From assembly GCF_001044425.1 (NCBI RefSeq), contig NZ_LFML01000127.1:1-64000 (forward strand): 64,000 nt of DNA, given 5' to 3'. A program made the position numbers and the translations under genes. Under the pieces are notes generated by a model, which saw only the letters and a program-made list of their open reading frames with translations, searched no databases and was not told the DNA's origin. This stretch comes from Streptomyces roseus (GTDB lineage: Bacteria; Actinomycetota; Actinomycetes; Streptomycetales; Streptomycetaceae). Below are positions 49,601 to 58,495 of the stretch, in pieces; the stretch's first letter is position 1; the number at the start of each line of letters is the position of its first letter.

Positions 49601-51749
49601 CTGTGTGACGGCGAGACCGGACAGCGGCTCCGCCACCGACGCCATGGCCCGGGTGCTCGCGCGGACCTGCGTCGATGCGGTGCAGGCCGTCGGTGGGTTT
49701 GCGGGCGGGATCTACCTGCGCTCGGGAGTCGAGGGGCTGCTGCTGCTGGCCGTGGTCTCGGGACTGCCCGGGCGGCTGTTCCGTCCCTGGTGGCGGATGC
49801 AGGTGAACCGCCCGTACCCGGTCGCCGAGGCCTTCCGCTCCGGACAGTCGGTGCACCTGCCGGACGCCGAGGTGGCCATGCGGCGCTTCCCGCAGCTGAT
49901 GGCCGGGCTGCCCTTTCCCTTCGGGTCGTTCTACGAGCCGGTCATGGCCGGCCCGGAGCGGTTCGGGGTGCTGTTCGTCCTGCGCCCCGCCACCCCCGGA
50001 GTCCCCGTCGACGCCGCCGACCGGGAGCTGCTGCGCAGCGCCGCGGACGGGCTGGCCGGGGAGCTCGCCGCGCTGACCGGGGCCGGGGAGGCGGTGTCCT
50101 GGACGGGCGATCCGGTGGGCGTACCGCCCCCGGACACCGCGCAGGGCGCCCGCGAGGCGGTGGAGCGGCTGGCCCTCGCCCTCCTCTCCGTGGACCGCGG
50201 GGGCAGGATCCGCTACGTCAACCGGGCCGCCGCCGCGCTGCTGGGCATGGACGCGCCGGAGCTGCGCGGGCGGATGCTGTGGCAGGCCGTGCCCTGGCTC
50301 GGGCAGCCGGCGTACGAGGACCACTTCCGCGGGGCGTTCATGTCCGGGGAGCCGGTGCGCTTCCCGGCCCGTCTCGGCCGGCAGCCGGACGCGGGCTGGG
50401 TGGCGGTGGAGCTGTACCCGGGCCCGGACGGGGTGACCGTGACGATCGGCACCGCCGAGCCGCCCGGCTGCGCGCCGGAGACGGGGGCGCCCTCGCGGGC
50501 CGGGCCGGGCTCACCGGCCGACCGGGCCTCGGCGCTGTACCGGCCGGTGGCCCTGGCGATCGCGCTGACGGAGGCGGTCACGGCGCGGCAGGTGTCCGCG
50601 GTGGTCACGCAGGAGCTGCTTCCCGCCTTCGGTGGCCGTCAGCTGGCGATCTACCTGCTCAACGAGCGGCATCTGCACCTGGCGTGGGAGACCGGGTTCC
50701 CGCAGGGCTTCCTCGACCGCTTCGACGGGGTCGGGCTCGACGTGCGGCTGCCGGGTGTGGAGACGTTGACCAGCGGCCGGCCGATGTTCTTCGAGTCCAT
50801 GGAGCACCTGGCCAAGGCCTATCCGGGGATCCCGCTGGACGCCCACGTCGGGGCCCGCGCCTTCCTGCCGCTGATCGCCTCGGGCCGGCCGGTGGGCTCC
50901 TGCATCCTCGGCTTCGACGCGCCGCGCGGGTTCAGCCCGGAGGAGCGCACGGTGCTGACCGCGCTGGCCGGGCTGATCGCGCAGGCGCTGGAGCGGGCGC
51001 AGCGCTACGACACCGAGGCGGCGCTCGCCCGCGGGCTGCAGGCGGCGCTGCTGCCGCACCGGCTGCCGGTGCGCGGGAACGTGGAGACGGTCGGCCGGTA
51101 CCTGCCCGGCACCCAGGGCATGGACGTGGGGGGCGACTGGTACGACGTGGTCGAGACGGGCGACGGCTTGCTCGCGCTGGTGATCGGGGACGTCCAGGGC
51201 CACGGGGTGGCGGCCGCCGCCACGATGGGCCAACTGCGCAGCGCGGTACGGGCCTTCACGCTCGGCGGCAGTGCCCCGGAGCAGGTGGTGGCGGGCACCA
51301 ACCGGCTGCTGATCGGCCTGGACCCCGGTCAGTTCGCCAGCTGCTGCTACGTACTGCTCGACCCGGTGTCGGGCCGGGCGCGGGCCGTCCGGGCGGGGCA
51401 TCCCCAGCCTCTGCTGCGGCACGCGGACGGGCGGGCCGAGGTGCTGGACCTGCCGGGCGGGGTGGTGCTCGGCATCGACCCCGCGGCCACGTACCCGGTG
51501 ACGGACCTGCGGCTGGCACCGGGTTCGGTGCTCGCCCTCTACACGGACGGGCTGGTCGAGCAGGCCGGGGAGGACATCGACCTCGGCGTGGAGCGGCTGC
51601 GTGCGGCGCTGGCCGCGGCCCGGCCCGCTCCGCTGACCGAGACGGCCGACCGGCTGATCGGCGGGGCCGGGGACAGCGCGGACCGGCCGGACGACATCGC
51701 CCTGCTGCTGGCCTCGCGCACCGGCGGCCGGGGCGCCGCGCAGACCTGA
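49569..51749 (+). CDS. SpoIIE-type PP2C phosphatase with GAF and PAS domains
   Basis: A 726-residue soluble signalling phosphatase. Domains in order: GAF-like sensor (about 20-165), PAS (about 195-300, LLSVDRGGRIRYVNRAAAALLGMDAPELRGR), second GAF (about 320-470), and a SpoIIE/PP2C catalytic domain (about 495-720) with VGGDWYDVVETGDGLLALVIGDVQGHGVAAAATMGQLR, YTDGLVE and DDIALLL (metal aspartates). Such proteins dephosphorylate anti-anti-sigma factors in response to a signal. The ATG at 49569 overlaps the end of the MFS gene and has GGAG before it; GTG 49605 is an alternative. No anti-sigma gene is adjacent. Confidence 0.9.
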   Translation: MQRPASAVHADCVTARPDSGSATDAMARVLARTCVDAVQAVGGFAGGIYLRSGVEGLLLLAVVSGLPGRLFRPWWRMQVNRPYPVAEAFRSGQSVHLPDAEVAMRRFPQLMAGLPFPFGSFYEPVMAGPERFGVLFVLRPATPGVPVDAADRELLRSAADGLAGELAALTGAGEAVSWTGDPVGVPPPDTAQGAREAVERLALALLSVDRGGRIRYVNRAAAALLGMDAPELRGRMLWQAVPWLGQPAYEDHFRGAFMSGEPVRFPARLGRQPDAGWVAVELYPGPDGVTVTIGTAEPPGCAPETGAPSRAGPGSPADRASALYRPVALAIALTEAVTARQVSAVVTQELLPAFGGRQLAIYLLNERHLHLAWETGFPQGFLDRFDGVGLDVRLPGVETLTSGRPMFFESMEHLAKAYPGIPLDAHVGARAFLPLIASGRPVGSCILGFDAPRGFSPEERTVLTALAGLIAQALERAQRYDTEAALARGLQAALLPHRLPVRGNVETVGRYLPGTQGMDVGGDWYDVVETGDGLLALVIGDVQGHGVAAAATMGQLRSAVRAFTLGGSAPEQVVAGTNRLLIGLDPGQFASCCYVLLDPVSGRARAVRAGHPQPLLRHADGRAEVLDLPGGVVLGIDPAATYPVTDLRLAPGSVLALYTDGLVEQAGEDIDLGVERLRAALAAARPAPLTETADRLIGGAGDSADRPDDIALLLASRTGGRGAAQT

Positions 51750-51763
51750 GGCCCCGCCCGGGG

Positions 51764-51780
51764 TGCCCACTCCGTGGGCA
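51764..51780 (+). terminator. Small hairpin after the phosphatase gene
   Basis: TGCCCAC-TCC-GTGGGCA, a 7-bp stem with a 3-nt loop, begins 15 bp after the stop codon. Confidence 0.5.
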
Positions 51781-51864
51781 GCCGGTGTCGCTGCGGGCAC
51801 ATGTCGGCAAAGCGGAAGAAAATTTGCCCGCGCTCCGCTGCGGTTCCCGCACCCGCGCTCCGTG

Positions 51865-51889
51865 CAGCGTTTACGCGGTCTTAACGCTG
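51865..51889. promoter_or_regulatory. 25-bp palindrome upstream of the permease
   Basis: CAGCGTT (51865-51871) and AACGCTG (51883-51889) form 7-bp arms. The enclosed sequence TTTAC-N6-TTAAC partly resembles the GlnR half-site spacing of Streptomyces (GTNAC-N6-GAAAC). Relevance to nitrogen control of the amino-acid permease is speculative. Confidence 0.35.
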
Positions 51890-52074
51890 CCGTGAGCCCG
51901 CCGCCGCGTCAGCCGACGATGGAATCCGCAGGAGAACTGCTCTTGACCTGCGAATCCCGCAGGGTTTCGATATCGGCCCGGGAGCCACCGAACCACCTTG
52001 CTCACCACCGCCCCGGAGGCGATACCGCTCCCGCACCTCAGTTCACCGCACCAGCCGATCGGAACCCCGCACCG

Positions 52075-53481
52075 ATGTCTGAAACGATCAGTGCCCCTCA
52101 GGCCCTCGCCCCCGCCACCGGGCCCGTCCCCCAGAAGCTCAAGCGTTCCATCGGCGTCGTAGGCGGCACCTTGCTGACGCTCTCGTGCGTGACGCCCGCT
52201 TCGACCCTGTTCGTCGTCGTGCCCGACCTGTTCTCCAGCCTCGGCACGTGGACCGCCCTCACGATCGCCATCGGCTCGCTGCTCTGCATCGGCGTCGCGT
52301 TCTGCTACTCGGAGCTCGGCACCCTCATCCCCAGCGCCGGCGGCGAGTACGCGATGGTGTCGACCTTGTCGGGCCGGCTGGCCGGCTGGCTGGTGTTCGT
52401 CCTGTCCCTGCTGGTCGTGATGATCGTGCCGCCGGTGATCGCCATGGGCACGGCCGACTACCTCGCGCCGATCGTGCACATACCGGCCCCGGTCGCGGGC
52501 GGCGGCGTGATGCTGCTGGCCACCCTCGCCGGCCTCCTCGACCTGCGGGCCAACGCCTGGATCACCGGCATCTTCCTGGTGCTCGAAGTCGTCGCGGCCG
52601 CGCTGGTGGCCGTACTGGGCTTCGCCCACGGCGAGCGCGGCGCCGACGCGCTGGTGCACGGCACGGTCGCCGCCGAGGGCGGCGGCACGTCCACCGTGAC
52701 CGCGATGATGGTGGTCTCCGGGCTCGCCATCGCCCTGTTCATCACCCAGGGCTTCTCGACCGCCGTCTACCTGTCGGAGGAGCTGGAGAACCCGCGGCGC
52801 AACGTCGCCCGCACGGTGCTCGCCACCCTCGCCATCTCCACGGCCGTCATCCTGATCCCGGTCGTCGCCATCACCGTCGGCGCCCCCGACCTCTCCGCGC
52901 TGGCCGAGGGCGACCTCGGCGGGATGGTCACCGCCTGGTCCAACTCGGCCGTCGGCACCTTCGTCAGCCTCTGCGTCGCGCTCGCCATCATCAACGCGGG
53001 CATCGTCATGGTGATCCAGAACTCGCGCGTGCTGTTCGCCTCCGCCCGCGACAAGGCCTGGCCCGAGCCGGTCAACCTCGCCCTGTCCAAGCTGGGCCGC
53101 TTCGGCTCCCCCTGGGTGGCCACGCTCCTCGTCGGCGTCCCGGGCGCGGCCCTGTGCTTCGTCAACCTCGACACCCTGTACGGGGTCACCGGCGTCTCGG
53201 TGACCGGCATGTACCTGCTGGTCGCGGTGGCCGCGCTGTTCGCCCGGCGCGGGGCGCACCGCGAGGTGGCCGCCTGGCGGATGCCGCTGTGGCCGGCCGT
53301 GCCGATCGGCCTGATCGCCGTACTCGCGTACATCCTGACGCAGCAGGAGACCCAGTACCTGCTGTGGACCGGCGGGATCGTGGCCGTGGCCACGCTGTAC
53401 TGGGCGCTGTACCTGCGGCCGCGCCAGGACTCCCGCTGGCTGGTCAGCATCCCCGAGGACGACGAGCCCGCCGCCCTCTGA
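52075..53481 (+). CDS. APC-superfamily amino-acid permease
   Basis: A 468-residue transporter with about 12 hydrophobic helices, starting with LKRSIGVVGGTLLTLSCVTPASTLF (helix 1, by position) and the family-typical CYSELGTLIPSAGGEYAMVS (near 73-92). It has no periplasmic or signal domain and fits a polyamine or amino-acid importer/antiporter. The ATG at 52075 is at the start of family homology; its ribosome site is weak. A terminator follows the stop. Specificity unknown; polyamine uptake is conceivable given the deiminase locus, but nothing in the sequence proves it. Confidence 0.9.
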   Translation: MSETISAPQALAPATGPVPQKLKRSIGVVGGTLLTLSCVTPASTLFVVVPDLFSSLGTWTALTIAIGSLLCIGVAFCYSELGTLIPSAGGEYAMVSTLSGRLAGWLVFVLSLLVVMIVPPVIAMGTADYLAPIVHIPAPVAGGGVMLLATLAGLLDLRANAWITGIFLVLEVVAAALVAVLGFAHGERGADALVHGTVAAEGGGTSTVTAMMVVSGLAIALFITQGFSTAVYLSEELENPRRNVARTVLATLAISTAVILIPVVAITVGAPDLSALAEGDLGGMVTAWSNSAVGTFVSLCVALAIINAGIVMVIQNSRVLFASARDKAWPEPVNLALSKLGRFGSPWVATLLVGVPGAALCFVNLDTLYGVTGVSVTGMYLLVAVAALFARRGAHREVAAWRMPLWPAVPIGLIAVLAYILTQQETQYLLWTGGIVAVATLYWALYLRPRQDSRWLVSIPEDDEPAAL

Positions 53482-53494
53482 TCCACGCTCCCCC

Positions 53495-53532
53495 GACGGG
53501 GCCGTACGGGTTCGCTCCCCGTCGGCCCCGTC
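53495..53532 (+). terminator. Terminator hairpin of the permease gene
   Basis: GACGGGGCCG-T-ACGGG pairs with CCCGT-CGGCCCCGTC around a 7-nt loop, a 15-bp stem with one bulged T, starting 14 bp after the stop. Confidence 0.75.
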
Positions 53533-53662
53533 CGTCGTGATGACGACCCTGCCGAAGGGGGCGTCCGCCGCGCACGCGTGACAGGCCCTGCGCGCCCGCT
53601 CGAAGGGGCGCACGCGACCGCCGACCACCCGCGACGCCGCGCGGCCACCGCGGCCCGAGCGG

Positions 53663-55480
53663 TCAGGGGGCGGGCGGGGCGACGGCGGTCGGATCGTGCG
53701 CGAGGCCCAGGGTGACGGCCGTGTTCACCAGGCCGACGTGGCTGAACGCCTGCGGGAAGTTGCCGAGTTGGCGGCCGGCCACCGGGTCGTACTCCTCGGC
53801 GAGCAGCCCCACGTCGTTGCGGACGGCCAGCAGCCGCTCGAACAGCTCCCGCGCCTCCTTGTCCCGGCCGGTCATGTGCAGCGCGTCGGCGAGCCAGAAC
53901 GAGCAGGCCAGGAAGGCCCCTTCGCCGCCGGGCAGCCCGTCCACGGACGGCCCCTCGGTGCTGTAGCGGCGGACCAGGCCGCTGCTGCCCAGCTCGGCCC
54001 GGACCGCGTCGACGGTACCGATCACGCGCGGGTCCTCGGGCGGCAGGAAGCCGACCCGCGGGATGAGCAGGGTGGCCGCGTCGAGCTCATGGGAGCCGTA
54101 GTACTGCGTGAAGGTGCCGCGCACCGGGTCGAAGCCGTTGTCGATCACGTCCCGGTGGACCTCGTCCCGCATGGACCGCCACCGCTCCACCTCGCCCGGC
54201 AGAGAGGGGTCGCTCTCCATCGTGCGGACGGCCCGGTCCGCGGCGACCCAGGCCATGACCTTGGAGTGCACGAAGTGCCGGCGTGGACCGCGCACCTCCC
54301 ACAGGCCCTCGTCCGGCCGCCGCCAGTTGCGCTCCAGGAAGTCCAGGAGGGCGAGCTGGATCCGCCACGCGTGCCGCTCCCCGGGCAGCCCGTTGGACCT
54401 GGCCAGGTAGAGGGAGTCGAGGACCTCCCCGTAGACGTCGAGCTGGAGCTGGTCCACGGCGGCGTTGCCGACCCGGACCGGGGCCGAGGAGGCGTAGCCG
54501 CGCAGCCACGGCAGGTCGAACTCGGGGATCCGCCGCTCGCCGCCGATGCCGTACATGATCTGGAGGTCGGCCGGGTCGCCCGCGATCGCGCGCAGCAGCC
54601 AGGCGCGCCAGGCACGGGCCTCCTCCAGGAAGCCGGTCTCCAGGAGGGAGCCGAGGGTCAGGGTGGAGTCGCGCAGCCAGCAGTAGCGGTAGTCCCAGTT
54701 GCGGACGCCTCCGATCTCCTCGGGCAGGGAGGTCGTGGCGGCGGCCGCGATGCCGCCGGTCGGGGCGTAGGTGAGGGCCTTGAGGGTGATCAGGGAGCGG
54801 GTGACGGCCTCCTCGTAGGGGCCCTCGTAAGTGCACTGGGCGGACCAGTCCCGCCAGTCGGCCAGGCTGGTGCGCAGTGCCTCGTACGGGTCGACGGGCT
54901 CGGGGCGCGGCTCGTGCGAGGCGTGCCAGGTGAGGACGAAGGCGACCCGCTCACCGGCGGTGAGGCTGAACTCGGAGCAGGTGCTGTTGGCCTCGCCCCA
55001 GGTGGGCACGGCCGGTTCACTGCGGAACCACGCGGAGTCGGGCCCGGCGACGGCGACCCGCTCACCGTCCACGCGCCGGACCCAGGGGACGACGTTCCCG
55101 TAGTCGAACCGCAGGCGCAGCACGCTGCGCACGGTGACCTCGCCGCTCAGGCACTCGACGACGCGCATCACGTCGGGGGCGTCGTCGCGCTGGGGCATGA
55201 AGTCGACGACCTTGAACGAGCCGCCGTCCGGGGTGTCCCAGTACGACTCCAGGACCAGTGAGCCGTCGACGTACGCGCGGCGGGTGCACTGCTCGTCATC
55301 GGGGGCCCCGGCGGGGGAGATGCGCCAGTGGCCGTTCTCCTTGTCACCGAGGAGCGCCGCGAAGCAGGCGGGCGAGTCGAAGCGCGGCAGGCACAGCCAG
55401 TCGAGGGACCCGTCGCGGCCGACGAGCCCGCTGGTCATGAGGTCGCCGATGAGTGCGTAGTCTTCGATGGGTTGTGTCAT
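53663..55480 (-). CDS. Glycoside hydrolase family 15 (trehalase/glucoamylase-like)
   Basis: A 605-residue protein with an N-terminal beta-sandwich (PIEDYALIGDLMTSGLVGRDGSLDWLCLPRFDSPACFAALLG by position, about 3-45) and an (alpha/alpha)6 catalytic domain. The GH15 motif WDYRYCWLRDSTLTLGSLLETG lies near 255-276. It matches the streptomycete trehalase-like GH15 proteins rather than secreted glucoamylases, since no signal peptide or starch-binding domain is present. ATG 55480 was chosen because MTQPIEDYALIGDL is the common family start. Substrate trehalose or oligoglucosides. Confidence 0.9.
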   Translation of the reverse strand: MTQPIEDYALIGDLMTSGLVGRDGSLDWLCLPRFDSPACFAALLGDKENGHWRISPAGAPDDEQCTRRAYVDGSLVLESYWDTPDGGSFKVVDFMPQRDDAPDVMRVVECLSGEVTVRSVLRLRFDYGNVVPWVRRVDGERVAVAGPDSAWFRSEPAVPTWGEANSTCSEFSLTAGERVAFVLTWHASHEPRPEPVDPYEALRTSLADWRDWSAQCTYEGPYEEAVTRSLITLKALTYAPTGGIAAAATTSLPEEIGGVRNWDYRYCWLRDSTLTLGSLLETGFLEEARAWRAWLLRAIAGDPADLQIMYGIGGERRIPEFDLPWLRGYASSAPVRVGNAAVDQLQLDVYGEVLDSLYLARSNGLPGERHAWRIQLALLDFLERNWRRPDEGLWEVRGPRRHFVHSKVMAWVAADRAVRTMESDPSLPGEVERWRSMRDEVHRDVIDNGFDPVRGTFTQYYGSHELDAATLLIPRVGFLPPEDPRVIGTVDAVRAELGSSGLVRRYSTEGPSVDGLPGGEGAFLACSFWLADALHMTGRDKEARELFERLLAVRNDVGLLAEEYDPVAGRQLGNFPQAFSHVGLVNTAVTLGLAHDPTAVAPPAP

Positions 55481-55595
55481 TTGTGCGCTGTTCCCGCGAA
55501 TGCCCGGGCCCAATCAATCCGGGACCCGGGCACCCACGGACACCCTCGGAGACTCTTTCTCAGACGCCCTCGGGCGCGCGATCCGGGCGGGTGGA

Positions 55596-56153
55596 TCAGT
55601 TGCGTACGAGGAGCAGCGCGCCCGCGATGACCACGGCGAGGGCGACGGCGAGGAGGCCGTGCGCGAGGCGGTGGGCGCGCACGACGGGCAGGAAGCGGTC
55701 GACGGCGTACTTGCCGGGGCCGGTCAGGGCCACGGCGGCCGCGGCGACGGTCAGCAGCAGCTCGTACTCGATGCCCTTGGGGGCGAAGAACGCGCCGGCG
55801 CCGTGGACGGCGATCGCGTTGATCATGGTGCCGACGACGGCGGCCCCGGCGAGCGGGGTGAGCAGTCCGAGGGCGAGGCCGAGGCCGCCGAGGGTCTCGG
55901 TGAGGCCGGCGACGACGGCCATGGCGTCGCCCGCGGGGTAGCCGCTGGCGGTGAAGAACTGGCCGGTGCCGCTGAGGCCGCCTCCGCCGAACCAGCCGAA
56001 GAGCTTCTGGGTGCCGTGGCCGGCCATGGTCAGTCCGAGGACGAGGCGCAGGAGGAGCAGGCCGGCGTCGTGGGCGGGGGTGGAGAAGGCGAGCGGGACG
56101 GCCGGGGCGGCTGCGGCCTGCGGCTTCGTCGTGGTGACGGAGGGGCTGGTCAT
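55596..56153 (-). CDS. DoxX-family membrane protein
   Basis: A 185-residue membrane protein with four predicted helices. Family motifs are LLLLRLVLGLTMAGHGTQKLFGWF (about 30-53) and PAGDAMAVVAGLTETLGGLGLALGLLTPLAG (about 72-102). DoxX proteins are linked to quinone-associated redox or thiol stress in actinobacteria. It shares its promoter region with the divergent MarR gene, where two matching boxes lie. Confidence 0.88.
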   Translation of the reverse strand: MTSPSVTTTKPQAAAAPAVPLAFSTPAHDAGLLLLRLVLGLTMAGHGTQKLFGWFGGGGLSGTGQFFTASGYPAGDAMAVVAGLTETLGGLGLALGLLTPLAGAAVVGTMINAIAVHGAGAFFAPKGIEYELLLTVAAAAVALTGPGKYAVDRFLPVVRAHRLAHGLLAVALAVVIAGALLLVRN

Positions 56154-56242
56154 GGGGGGATCCTTCCGGTCGGGCGGTCCGGGCGGGGACGAGGTTGCGG
56201 TGGAGCAGGTGGGGTGCAGGGTGCAGGGGTGGTGCAGGGATT

Positions 56243-56256
56243 GTTCAAATTCGAAC
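56243..56256. promoter_or_regulatory. MarR-type operator box 1
   Basis: GTTCAAATTCGAAC, near-palindromic (one mismatched pair). It matches box 2 at 56281 at 12 of 14 positions. Confidence 0.65.
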
Positions 56257-56280
56257 CGCCAGCCCAGACCCTAACCACTG

Positions 56281-56294
56281 ATTCAAATTGGAAC
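56281..56294. promoter_or_regulatory. MarR-type operator box 2
   Basis: ATTCAAATTGGAAC, 38 bp from box 1 centre to centre and 20 bp before the MarR start. The pair lies in the DoxX/MarR divergent region and is typical of autoregulated MarR operators. Confidence 0.65.
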
Positions 56295-56314
56295 AACCCG
56301 TGTAGGCTGGGCCC

Positions 56315-56779
56315 ATGGCTGAAACGAGATGGCTGGACGAGCGCGAGATGCGCGCCTGGAGCGGCTTCCTGGCCGCTTCCGCTCTGGTGAACCGCCGTCT
56401 CGACCAGCAGCTCAAGGACGACTCCGGCCTCTCGCACCCGCAGTACGAGATCCTCGTGCGCCTCTCCGCGGCCCCGGACGGCGAGCTGCGGATGACGGAA
56501 CTGGCCAATGGCCTGATCAATTCGAAGAGCGGACTGACCTACCAGGTCACCCAGCTGGAGAAGGCGGGCCTGGTCCGCCGCCGCAGCTGCCCCTCCGATG
56601 TGCGCGGGGTCTTCGCCGTCCTCACGGACGCCGGCCGGGCCCGCCTGGAGCGGGCCGCGCCGGGGCACGTGGCGATGGTCCGGGAGGCGCTGATCGACGT
56701 GCTCACGCCCGCACAGCTCGAAGCGCTGGCGGACGGACTGGGCGAGGTGAGCCGCCGGCTGCGCGAGCACGGCGGCTAG
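56315..56779 (+). CDS. MarR-family transcriptional regulator
   Basis: A 154-residue winged-helix repressor. The DNA-binding core is SHPQYEILVRLSAAPDGELRMTELANGLINSKSGLTYQVTQLEKAGLVRRRSCPSDVRGVFAVLTDAG, described here by position (about 45-112). The cysteine in the wing (RRRSCPSD) is at the position where redox-sensing relatives carry one. It probably represses the divergent DoxX gene and itself through the two boxes upstream. Confidence 0.92.
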   Translation: MAETRWLDEREMRAWSGFLAASALVNRRLDQQLKDDSGLSHPQYEILVRLSAAPDGELRMTELANGLINSKSGLTYQVTQLEKAGLVRRRSCPSDVRGVFAVLTDAGRARLERAAPGHVAMVREALIDVLTPAQLEALADGLGEVSRRLREHGG

Positions 56780-56821
56780 CGCGGATCGCGACAACCGGTC
56801 CGAACGGGGTATAGGGGTGGC

Positions 56822-57166
56822 ATGGACTGGACGGTGTGGCTGACGATCGCCGCGGTCGTGGCCCTCGGGCTCGCGATCACGGCCGGTGTGCTCCTGGTAC
56901 GGGTCTTCGCCGCCCGGCGGCTGCTGCTCGACGCGGGGATCCCGTTGCGCGACAAGGCCCTGTTCTGGGTAGCGGTGATCTACACCATCTCTCCGGTGGA
57001 CCTGATCCCGGACCCGGTGTACCTCGACGACATCGGCGTACTGCTGCTGGCGCTGCGCTCGCTGCACGCGGCGGCCTCGGCGGTGCGGCAGCCGGGGGCG
57101 CTGAGCGCGCCGGGCGCGGCGAAGGCTCCGGAGCCCCGGTCGGCCAAGGAGCCGGACCCGGCCTGA
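56822..57166 (+). CDS. YkvA/DUF1232-family small membrane protein
   Basis: A 114-residue protein with an N-terminal transmembrane helix (VWLTIAAVVALGLAITAGVLLV) and the DUF1232 motif RDKALFWVAVIYTISPVDLIPDPVYLDDIGVLLLAL (about 41-76, key residues SPVDLIPD). It follows the MarR gene by 42 bp on the same strand. Role unknown. Confidence 0.82.
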   Translation: MDWTVWLTIAAVVALGLAITAGVLLVRVFAARRLLLDAGIPLRDKALFWVAVIYTISPVDLIPDPVYLDDIGVLLLALRSLHAAASAVRQPGALSAPGAAKAPEPRSAKEPDPA

Positions 57167-57230
57167 CGCACGTGTTCCGCTTTCACGGAGCTGGGCGTCG
57201 ACGGCTGCCGAGGCGGGCGCGCGCCCGGGT

Positions 57231-57866
57231 TCAGCCGACCCCTCGGGGGCGGTACTGGATGCTGATGCGGGGGCCTACCGCGCGGCGGGACTTGGGGATC
57301 GCGTGCTCCATCGTCCGCTGGCAGGAGCCGCCCATCACGACGAGGTCGCCGTGCCCCAGGGGCAGCCGCAGCAGGGTGGGGCCGCCGCCGTGGGGGCGCA
57401 GGACGAGATCGCGGGGGTCGCCCACCGAGAGGATCGCGACCATCGTGTCCTCGGTGGCGGACCGGCCGATGCGGTCCCCGTGCCAGGCGACGCTGTCGCG
57501 GCCGTCGCGGTAGAGGCAGAGTCCCGCGGTGGTGAAGGGCTCCCCCAGCTCTGCGGCGTAGTGCCGGGTCAGCGCGGCGCGGGCCTCGACCAGCACCGGA
57601 TGCGGCAGCGGCTCGCCCTCGCCGTAGAAGGCGAGCAGGCGGGGTACGTCGACTTCGCGCTCGTACATCTGGCGGCGCTCGGCGTGCCACGGCACGTCCT
57701 CGGCGAGGCGTTCGAACAGCAGGTCGGCGCCCGAGAGCCAGCCGGGCAGGTGATCGACCCAGGCGCCCGCTCCGAGCACGGTGCGGCGCAGCCCCGGGAG
57801 CGGGCCGAGGCCGATCTCGTCGCCCTGATCGAAGAGGGAGCCCTGAAGGCCGGGGATCGTGCTCAT
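57231..57866 (-). CDS. alkB: AlkB-type 2-oxoglutarate/Fe(II) dioxygenase
   Basis: A 211-residue alkylated-DNA repair dioxygenase. The iron triad is His129-x-Asp131 (AWHGDRIG) and His188 (TMEHAIPK); Arg200 and Arg206 (RISIQYR) bind 2-oxoglutarate and the active site. The nucleotide-recognition lid occupies residues about 55-80. It would oxidatively remove methyl groups from 1-methyladenine and 3-methylcytosine in DNA. The ATG at 57866 is preferred over a start further upstream. No ada gene is adjacent. Confidence 0.93.
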   Translation of the reverse strand: MSTIPGLQGSLFDQGDEIGLGPLPGLRRTVLGAGAWVDHLPGWLSGADLLFERLAEDVPWHAERRQMYEREVDVPRLLAFYGEGEPLPHPVLVEARAALTRHYAAELGEPFTTAGLCLYRDGRDSVAWHGDRIGRSATEDTMVAILSVGDPRDLVLRPHGGGPTLLRLPLGHGDLVVMGGSCQRTMEHAIPKSRRAVGPRISIQYRPRGVG

Positions 57867-58016
57867 GGATCCATCATATCGCGCCACTCGAACATCCGAT
57901 CGATTCACCGCTCCCCGGCGGTCTGCCCGCCCGGAAACCGGCCGTGGAGGTGGCGCCGGGGAGCGTGCGGAGGTCGCCGCGTCAGCGACGCGTCACGGCG
58001 GGGCGCGCAGCTGTGG

Positions 58017-58430
58017 GTGGTCCTGGCCTGGCAGCCGCCGGGCGGTGACCTGGGCAGCCGCGGTCCGGGCGGGGTCCCGACGGCGGCCGCCGTCAAAGCC
58101 GCCGCGGTGGAGCGGCTGCGGCTCGCCCTCGACACCGCGTTCGGCCCGGCCGGCCCGGGGGTGGCCCTCGCGGGCCGCGCCGTACGGGCCACGGCCGGCG
58201 CGGCCCTCGTCGACGCGGTGAGCGGCCCCGAGGACCTGCTGGTCGTGGGGACGGGCGCGCGGGGCCTCGCACGCCGCCCGCTGCGGCCCTCGGTCGCCCG
58301 CCACTGCCTGGCGCACGCGCCGTGCCCCGTACTGACCGTGCCGCCGTCCCCGCTCCAGGCCGAACTCGACGCGGCCCACCGGCGCAACGCCTGGCGGCTG
58401 CCGCTGGACGCGCGCGAGCTCGCCGAATGA
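58017..58430 (+). pseudogene. Universal stress protein, truncated
   Basis: The C-terminal part of a UspA domain is present: LWVVLAWQPPGGD..., an alpha-beta segment, LLVVGTGARGLARRPLRPSVARHCLAHAPCPVLTVPPSP. The N-terminal beta strand and VVGVDGS segment expected before LWVV are missing, and the ATP motif G-2x-G-9x-G(S/T) is degraded (RPS in place of GS). The first in-frame GTG is at 58017, too late for a whole domain. A frameshifted or truncated gene is likely, but a short functional form cannot be excluded. Confidence 0.6.
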
Positions 58431-58495
58431 GGGCGGCGTGCCCCGCCGCGCTCCCACGGTGAAGGAGCCGCCCACTCAGCCGCTCGCTCCGCCGC

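Larger units (their letters stand above)
51750..52074. other. 325-bp region upstream of the amino-acid permease
   Basis: It starts with a terminator-like hairpin (51764-51780), includes a 25-bp palindrome (51865-51889), and then a long leader up to the permease start. I see no ORF with convincing coding bias; the in-frame extension of the permease from 51763 is not supported. Confidence 0.5.

Noticed and set aside
51763-52074. N-terminal extension of the amino-acid permease by 104 codons
   Set aside because: The extension lacks conserved features and includes the phosphatase terminator and a palindrome; family homology begins at the ATG at 52075.
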